This document shows positions 57,619 through 64,000 of a stretch of DNA of 64,000 bases, piece after piece. The stretch lies in assembly GCA_007115705.1 (NCBI GenBank), contig QXEO01000532.1, positions 229,098 to 293,097 on the forward strand, written 5' to 3'. The stretch comes from Dactylis glomerata (Eukaryota; Streptophyta; Magnoliopsida; Poales; Poaceae). Positions within the stretch are counted from its first letter, which is position 1. Every line of letters starts with the position of its first letter. Under the pieces are notes generated by a model. That model ran no database searches, was not told where the DNA came from, and saw only the letters and a program-made list of their open reading frames with translations. Made by a program: the position numbers and the translations under genes.

Positions 57619-59056
57619 TGATACGTCTCAAACGTATCTATAATTTTTGATGCTCCATGCTTGTTTTTATACCATTTGCTTTGTGTTTCGTTACACTTCG
57701 TGGCGTTTTTATGCGATTTCCGGAACTAACCTATTGACAAGATGCCACAGTGCCAGTTCCCTGTTTTCTGCTATTTTTGTGTTTCAGAAAAGCTACACAG
57801 GAAATATTCTTGGAATTGGACGAAACGACCACCAAAACTCCTATTTTTCCCGGACGAAGGACGAGGACCAAACGGGAGCCGGAGAGGGGACAGAGGCTGG
57901 CCACACCACAGGGGGGCGTGGCCCAGCCCCTGGCCGCGCCCATCCATGGTGAGGCCACCCTGGTCCACCTCTGACGATGCCCCTTCGCCTATAAGAAGCC
58001 TCCAAACGGAAAACCCTAGATGAATCGGCAATTTTTGAGAAAGAGTTCTGCAGCTCCGCCGCCGCCGCCGCCAACGAATTTCGGGGGACAGAAGTCTCTG
58101 TTCCAGCACCCTGCCGAGACGGGGAAGTGCCCCCGGAGCCATCTCCATCGGTCTCCATCGCCGTCTCCGCCGTCTCCATCGACCTCACTGCCATCTCCAT
58201 CAACCTTGCTGTCTCCTATGATGAGGAGGAAGTAGTTCTCCCCCGGGGCTGAGGGCTCTGCCGGTAGCTATATGGTTCACCTCTCTCTCCCATGATATGA
58301 TCTTTATGTGATCGTGAGCTTTGTATCCAGTTGAACTGGTAGATGCTATTATTCAGATATTATGCTACTCCCGTGCTTTATATTTGTAATCTCCGGAGAT
58401 ACCTTATATCATGGTGTGAAGGTGACTAGTGTGCGCATCATGTGTATCTTTTTGGTTAATGTCTCTATGAAATGTTGGTGTTTGTTGGAACCATCTAGTG
58501 CGTTCATGGTGATAGTGTGGGACAATCTAGTTTGGGGAAATACGGACTTTGAGGAGTGCTTTATAGCCCTACGCATGATTAGTGTTTGTTTTCCATTGGA
58601 GAATTATTTTGAGTTGCATATTGAAGTTAGTATCTATTGGTTCAATTATGTTATATTTGTTGAGAGTGTGTCCACTAGTAAAAGTATGATCCCTAGGCCT
58701 TGTTTCCAAGCATTGAATACCGTTTACTTTCAGTTTTGTTACATGTTTGCTCGTAGCGATATTTATTTCAGATTACATTTACTACTTATAATCATCACTA
58801 CTACTTGTATTTCACTATCTCTTCGCCGAACTAGTGCACCTATACATCTGACAAGTGTATTGGGTGTGTTGGGGACACAAGAGACTTTATGTATCGTAAT
58901 TGCAGGGTTGCTTGAGAGGGATAGCTTTGACCTCTTCCTCCATGAGTTTGATAAACCTTGGGTGATCCACTTAAGGGAAACTTGCTGCTGCTCTACAAAC
59001 CTCTGCACTTGGAGGCCCAACACTATCTACAAGAACAGACGCGTGCGTAGACATCA
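57619..59056 (+). repeat. 3' LTR of element D
   Basis: Partner of 50905-52337. TATA motif at 57989-57996. The LTR-internal open frame is 58362-59060 here (232 codons). Confidence 0.92.
57989..57996 (+). promoter_or_regulatory. Candidate TATA box of the D 3' LTR
   Basis: CTATAAGA in the same context as 51273-51280; it could drive read-out antisense to the interrupted LINE ORF1. Confidence 0.45.
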
Positions 59057-59061
59057 GTGAT

Positions 59062-60190
59062 CTTGGTCTTTGCAGCTTGAGGTTCACCTTCCCCCAGATC
59101 AGCTTGCGAGGAGCCACCAGCCGACAGCGGCGGCGCCGAAGAGGCTGGGGCGGCTGCCAGAGGCTTGGGAAGGGGCTTCTGCTTCTTCTTCGCATAGTTC
59201 GATGGGCCACTGCCATCTCCAGACTGGTTCCGACGGTAGTAGTTGGACTGGCCGCTAGCAAGGTAGCGCTCTGCTACCCCCGCTAGCGACCTTCCCCTCT
59301 ACCGCTCTCTCTGACGGTCGAAGTCGAGCGCTCGAGCTTTGAGGATCTCCCTCAGCTCCTTCTCGGAGTAGTCCTGGATGGGGCGGTGGTCACTCTGAGC
59401 CACCGCCGCGAAGGGCCGCTTGTAGGAACCGCGCCCATCACGGCCATCGCGCCAGTCCTGGTCCATGGAGGAGGAGGGAGCAGAGGGGGAGGATTGGGGA
59501 GGGAGCTGGATCTGAATGCCGCCGCCAGAGGAGCGAAGATCTGGAATGGAGGCTAGGAAGTAAAGTGAGCGGTCTAGGGTTCCCCTCTGATGCCAGAATC
59601 ACCTATGAAGTGGGGGCGTGAGCAGGCCAGGCCTTACGCTGCTTCGGAAGCAGGCAACATGACCCACTAGGCCCACGAGCCTCAGCCGCACCCGCACTCT
59701 GGACACCAGTGGAAGCCTCTCCTGCCACATGCTCCACCGCCACCTGGGGGCCCACCTGGCAGGGGAGCGTCGCCCCGATGGCACCGACGACGCTGGAGCC
59801 CGATGCATCACCGGAATCGCCGTGGCCACCACTGGAATCACCACTTCCCCCACCTGGAACGAAGGGGAAGACCCCAAGCCAGCCTCCCCCACACTGGAAG
59901 AGATTGGCCCTGGCAGAGGAGGGAAGTTCCGCAGATCCAAAGAACCCACTAGATCTGGATCTAGGCCTTGCGGGATCGGCACCATCGTTGACAGCGGCGA
60001 CACCGTCGCTGGACTAGCAGGGCGACCGCCTGCAGATCTGCGCGAGCCATGGCGCCCCTGGCCTGCTCGCATCCACCCAGGAGAGCAGAGCGCACGGTCG
60101 CCCTGCCAGGACCCCCTCCCGCAGCAGATGGGGATGGGGAGATCGTCCACCGAGACGAGCTCGTCGGCGTCGGACTCCGTCTCGCTCTAA
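59062..60190 (-). pseudogene. LINE ORF1-like protein, N-terminal part
   Basis: The segment right of element D, read on the - strand. About 60180-59600 is an open stretch (VDDLPIPICCGRGSWQGD..., GLDPDLVGSLDLRNFPPLPG) rich in Gly/Pro/Ser. The following part to 59062 is Pro/Ala-rich and ends ...KTKIT, which joins directly to the first zinc knuckle at 50899 across the GTGAT duplication. A start codon is not certain; upstream 60190-60330 is GC-rich and may be the 5' UTR. Assigned by continuity with 48969-50899 rather than by a domain of its own. Confidence 0.5.
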
Positions 60191-61348
60191 GACAGCGCCC
60201 AAAATCGGGACCCCACAGGCGGCAGCGGCGAGACCGGAGAGGAAGGACGGAGGCACCCCCCGCCGGCGCTCGTTCCGCACGCGTCGCCTGTCGCGTCGCC
60301 CATAGTTCTCGCAGGTGGCCTCGGCAAGGAACCTCACACAAGATACCTTCCTCTATCGGGCCAATTCGGCAGAGTTGAGAGCAGTTTACATCCAACTCAA
60401 CACTACGTCTACAGGCTAGCTTTTCACTGCTACTCATGCTTCGTTCGTGACAGGTCGCTGACAAGTGACAACACTTTTGGTGGTCATTAACTTGTTTCAG
60501 TTGGCTACATCTACAGCAGTGCTGAGACAACCGCCCAAGCCACCCACACCTCGTCGATGTGATAGCCAAATAGACCGTCGCCCTTACTTGGTCTCCACTT
60601 GTCTCCGTGTGGTTTTGACAAGATGAATACCACAACTTAATCAGGATCAAGGATCCGCATCTGACTACTTCCAAAATCAGCCACTTCTCTTTTGACCAAA
60701 ACTAACCAGAAAAAACCATTAGGTATGTTTGCTAATGATGTATTGGTGGACTTAATATGCGGATTAAGAATTATCATCACATGATTAGTAGAACCATCCC
60801 ACGATTAGATGATTCACAAACCGACGCCACAATTAGTCTCCTTATATACCAAGAAAAAGGTAGCCGTCAATCGGCAGCTTCAAGCATATATACTCAACAG
60901 TGTAGCTGATTATCTCTTTTGTACACGTGCGAATTAGACGTACTACAGTCGTGCATGGAGAAGCAAACTGACATCCTTGGACGCAAAAAATACCAAATCC
61001 GAAGTATATATATGTTTTGGCAAAATTCACTTTTGGCTTCTCTGATCAGTCTTACGTACATAATGCACGTGTAACATTTGGAGACAGACTTCACGTCGGT
61101 GAATTATGACTGACTAGCGTAAGACTTTGGACAATTCTTGACTCTAGCGAACTGAGCTTAATTTACAGCCATATATGGTCCGTGCTTTGATTTTGGAAGT
61201 AGTTCTTTGCGAAGACGCCAAAAGTTATACTATTTCGGTTGTAGTGGAATTTAGCCATGCATGAATCTGTCTTGGATATACGAGGGAAAGGACAAGCGTA
61301 GCCTAAATTCCCAGGACTGTTTTATCTACAAAATCTAAAATAGTTTTC
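60191..61348. other. Unclassified, possibly low-copy sequence between two LINE pseudogenes
   Basis: 60191-60330 is GC-rich, likely the 5' end of the LINE ORF1-like gene. 60331-61348 is AT-balanced sequence with no repeat motif I recognise. It includes TATA-like stretches (CTCCTTATATACC at about 60838; GCATATATAC at about 60885; CCATATATGG at about 61170), but no open frame of note. Confidence 0.4.
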
Positions 61349-64000
61349 AGATAAATGGCATGTTTAGAAATAGCACAGGTTTTCAGGACATGGCTAAACA
61401 TTCTCATATTGCGGATAGTTGTAAGGACTGTAATTTGGATTTTGTTGCTATTTCTGAGACGGGTAAACATGATTACTCTTAAAGTCTATTGAACCGGTTA
61501 TCCGGTGGTTTAGATTTTCAGTGGTTTTCTCGTTCATCTTGTGGTAGGTCTGGTGGCATATTTGTTGGCGTGCGTTCGGACACCATGGATATTTTAGCTA
61601 GTTCTAATGGGAGTACCATATTAAACTCACTATTCGAAACAGGGCTGATATTTCATTTGGAGTCTAGTCGTCGTTTATGGAGCAGCCCAAGATGAGTTTA
61701 AGGCCGACTTTTTACGTGAAAGGACAATCCGTATCCAATTCTTATTGGTGGTGATTCTAATTTGCTTAGATTCCAACACAAGAAGAGTGAAGGTCATTTT
61801 GATAGCCATTGGCCTTTCTTGTTTAACGCTGTCATTGACAGCTTAGATTTAAGAGAGGTTTCTATAGTTGGTCGACAATTTACATGGGCTAACAGTTTAC
61901 CTGACCCAATGTACGAGAAGCTAGACCGCATGCTTGTGGATACCGATTGGGAAGATAAATACCCTATGGTGTCAGTACACGGTCTAACGTATTGAAAGAT
62001 TGTATGACAATGCTCCCATATTATTGACCACTTGAATTCCTAAACAGTCGTGTAAGCGCATGTTCAAGTTTGAACTTGGATGGCTGCAGCGTGAGGATTC
62101 CATGATATGGTCAAGAATGTTTGGGAAAGACCATTTCGTGGTAACACTCCAATTTTAAGGTGGAATATTAAGTTGCGCGCCCAGCGCAAACACCTTTCGG
62201 GTTGGGCTATTCACACCGCTGGTATTCTTAAGAAAGAAAAGCTTCGCTTATCAGCCTTAATTGATAAGTTAGAGGCCCTCGCTGAAGTAAGGCTGCTATC
62301 AAGCGTCGAGATTTATCTAAAAAGTCAAGCGAGTGCTCAAATAGCAGCCCTTCTTTGTGAGGAAGAGTTGAAGTGGTACCAACGCTCAAAGGCTCAGTTT
62401 ATTTTGGAAGGTGATTTGAATACTAGATATTTTCATGGGATCGCCAATGGACGTCACAGGAGAAAACTTATTCAATCCCTAGTACAGGATGAGAGCCTAA
62501 TTGAGGGACATGAGCAACTCAAATCTTACATTACAAATTATTATAAAGGTCTGTTTAGTTCCCCAGAGGAGAGCTCATTCTCTCTAGACGAAACACAAAC
62601 GGATGATATTCCCCAAGTTTCTATGGAGGAAAATGGCTTATTGACTGCCACCAATTCGAAAGAGGAGGTTAAGAAAGCCGTTTTCCAAATGGAACACAAC
62701 AAAGCCCAAGGTCCGAATGGTTTTCCTGCTGAATTTTATCAGATCTTTTGGGATAGATCTTCTACATATGTTTAGTGTGTTACACGCTGGACAGTTAGAA
62801 TTATTTCGTCTAAATTTTGGTGACATTATCTTGTTACCGAAGGATAATGAGGCAGAAAGGATTAGGATTCAACAATACAGACCTATCTGCCTCTTAAACA
62901 TAAGTTTCAAGATTTTCACGAAAGTGGCCACAATTAGACTGAATACGGTGGCTGATCATGTGGTGGAGCCTTCACAAACTGCTTTCATGCAAGGACGGAA
63001 TATCCTTGATGGGGTTGTCGTTCTACATGAGGCAGTTCATGAATTGCATTCTAAGAAACTGAATGGGGTAATTAAAATTAGATTTTGAAAAGGCTTATGA
63101 TAAAGTTAAATGGTCTTTTCTACAACACACACTCAGGATGAAAGGTTTTTCTCCTGAATGGCGCGCTTCGATCAATGGTTTCGTGTCTAGAGGTAGTGTT
63201 GCTATTAGAGTCAATGATGACACTGGTCGCTACTCCTAGACAAGAAAGGGCCTTCGCCAAGGCGATCCATTATCACCAATGTTATTTAACATAGTGGCTG
63301 ATATGCTCGCCATTTTGATTGAACGAGCTAAGTCTGATGGTCAGATTGAAGGGGTGATTCCACATTAGTCGATGGTGGATTATCGATCCTTCAGTGTGGC
63401 GATGATATAATTCTATTTATAGAACATGATCTATAAAAAGCATGAAACCTCAAGTTAATCTTGGCAGCTTTCGAACAACTTTCGGGTCTTAAAATTAATT
63501 TCCATAAAAGTGAATTGTTTTGCTTCGATGAAGCCCAGGATTCAGCAGCCTTGTATGCGGAGCTGTTTGGTTGTGGGCAAGGCCAGTTTCCTATTTGATA
63601 TTTGGGAATCCCGATTCATTATCGACGGTTAACAATAGCAGAATGGAAATTAGTAGAGGAAAGACTACAGAAGAGGCCTACTAGCAGGAAAGGCAAATTG
63701 CTGTCTGGTACTCATTAATTCAGTACTAACCAATATGGTACTGTATATTATATCATTTTTTCTACTCCCAAAATGTGTCCTACATAAGCTCAATTATTAT
63801 CAATCGAGATTTTTTTGGCAAGGGGATAGCGAGAAAAAGAAATATCAGCTGGTTAAATACAGTGTGGTTTGCCGGCCTAAAGATCAAGGGGGGCTAGGGG
63901 TTCATGACCTTGAGCTCAAGAACACAGCCCTACTGGGTAAATGGTTTTTTTAAGCTTCTTACAGAAGATGGGGTCTGGCAAACCCTCCTTAAGAAGTTTT
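61349..64000 (+). pseudogene. LINE ORF2: endonuclease and reverse transcriptase, decayed and truncated by the window end
   Basis: The endonuclease (exonuclease-endonuclease-phosphatase type) starts near 61350 (DFVAISETGKHDYS near 61440; SGGIFVGVRSDTMDI near 61550; GDSNLLRFQH near 61755; GRQFTWANSLPDP near 61870). The linker and RT follow: ELKWYQRSKAQFILEGDLNT (about 62365), KKAVFQMEHNKAQGPNGFPA (about 62670), ILLPKDNEAERIRIQQYRPI (about 62830), DFEKAYDKVKWSF (about 63080), KGLRQGDPLSPMLFN (about 63248). The catalytic YADD box reads CGDD at 63395-63406. A C-terminal block (YYQSRFFWQGDSEKKKY, about 63800) continues off the window. Many stops and frameshifts. It runs opposite to the LINE ORF1-like gene, so the two are probably separate insertions. 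Confidence 0.85.

Larger units (their letters stand above)
50905..59056 (+). mobile_element. Element D: pol-less Athila-like LTR retrotransposon
   Basis: LTRs at 50905-52337 and 57619-59056 (1,433 and 1,438 bp), TGATACGTCTC...ACATCA. The target duplication GTGAT is perfect (50900-50904, 59057-59061). The primer site at 52348-52366 resembles the Asp-tRNA type, and AAGCTTGGGGATGC precedes the 3' LTR. The only coding region is a long gag-like frame (52478-54799). No protease, RT or integrase is present, so it was non-autonomous. It split a LINE ORF1-like gene just upstream of its zinc knuckles. Confidence 0.93.

Overview
The window looks like intergenic heterochromatin of a large grass genome, probably Pooideae (the wheat/barley/oat/ryegrass side). 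The evidence is the stack of nested LTR retrotransposons, Athila/Sabrina-type LTRs that start TGATACGTCTC, long-LTR Tekay/Del-type chromoviruses primed by initiator Met-tRNA, a MITE of the GAGCAAG type that is common in grasses, and degraded plant LINEs. I see no intact host gene, rRNA, tRNA or CRISPR array. Species and family names are from memory and were not checked by search.

Layout. 1-1343 is the 3' part of an LTR (element F, + strand) that ends inside the 3' non-coding part of an Athila-like element (G, 1344 to about 2985). A GC-rich unclassified sequence (about 2990-3304, resuming at 33298) is split by element A (3305-33297, + strand), a Ty3/gypsy chromovirus with 4.5-kb LTRs. A is itself split inside its RNase H coding region by element B (11971-26978, - strand), a second copy of the same family in opposite orientation with a perfect 5-bp target duplication (GACAC). 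Both carry an extra reading frame between the primer site and gag, and both LTR pairs carry a small acidic reading frame. 33298-35835 holds GC-rich sequence, a candidate TIR element and a MITE.

35836-48968 is a rearranged block. A ~700-bp sequence X occurs as an inverted pair (35836-36523 and 38311-38870 plus 47334-47488) around reverse-oriented pieces of an Athila-like element (E), followed by a forward copy of E's LTR (47512-48968). Element C (38871-47328, - strand, Sabrina-like, gag plus protease only, TSD ATACG) interrupts the right X arm. 48969-50899 and 59062 to about 60190 are the two halves of a - strand LINE ORF1-like pseudogene, split by element D (50905-59056, + strand, TSD GTGAT), a pol-less Athila-like element with a 774-codon gag-like frame. 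60331-61330 is unclassified and possibly low copy. 61349-64000 is a + strand LINE ORF2 (endonuclease/reverse transcriptase) pseudogene that runs off the window.

How it works together. A and B once encoded everything a Ty3/gypsy element needs (gag, protease, RT, RNase H, integrase with chromodomain-like tail) but are now inactivated, mainly by C-to-T type changes. C and D share LTR starts and a long 3' non-coding tail but carry different coding modules and no polymerase, so they must have depended on an autonomous relative. The observations most worth following are the extra ORF and leader hairpin conserved in A and B, the LTR-encoded acidic peptide kept open in four LTRs, the X inverted repeat as a possible hairpin RNA source, and the shared ends with different coding modules in C and D.
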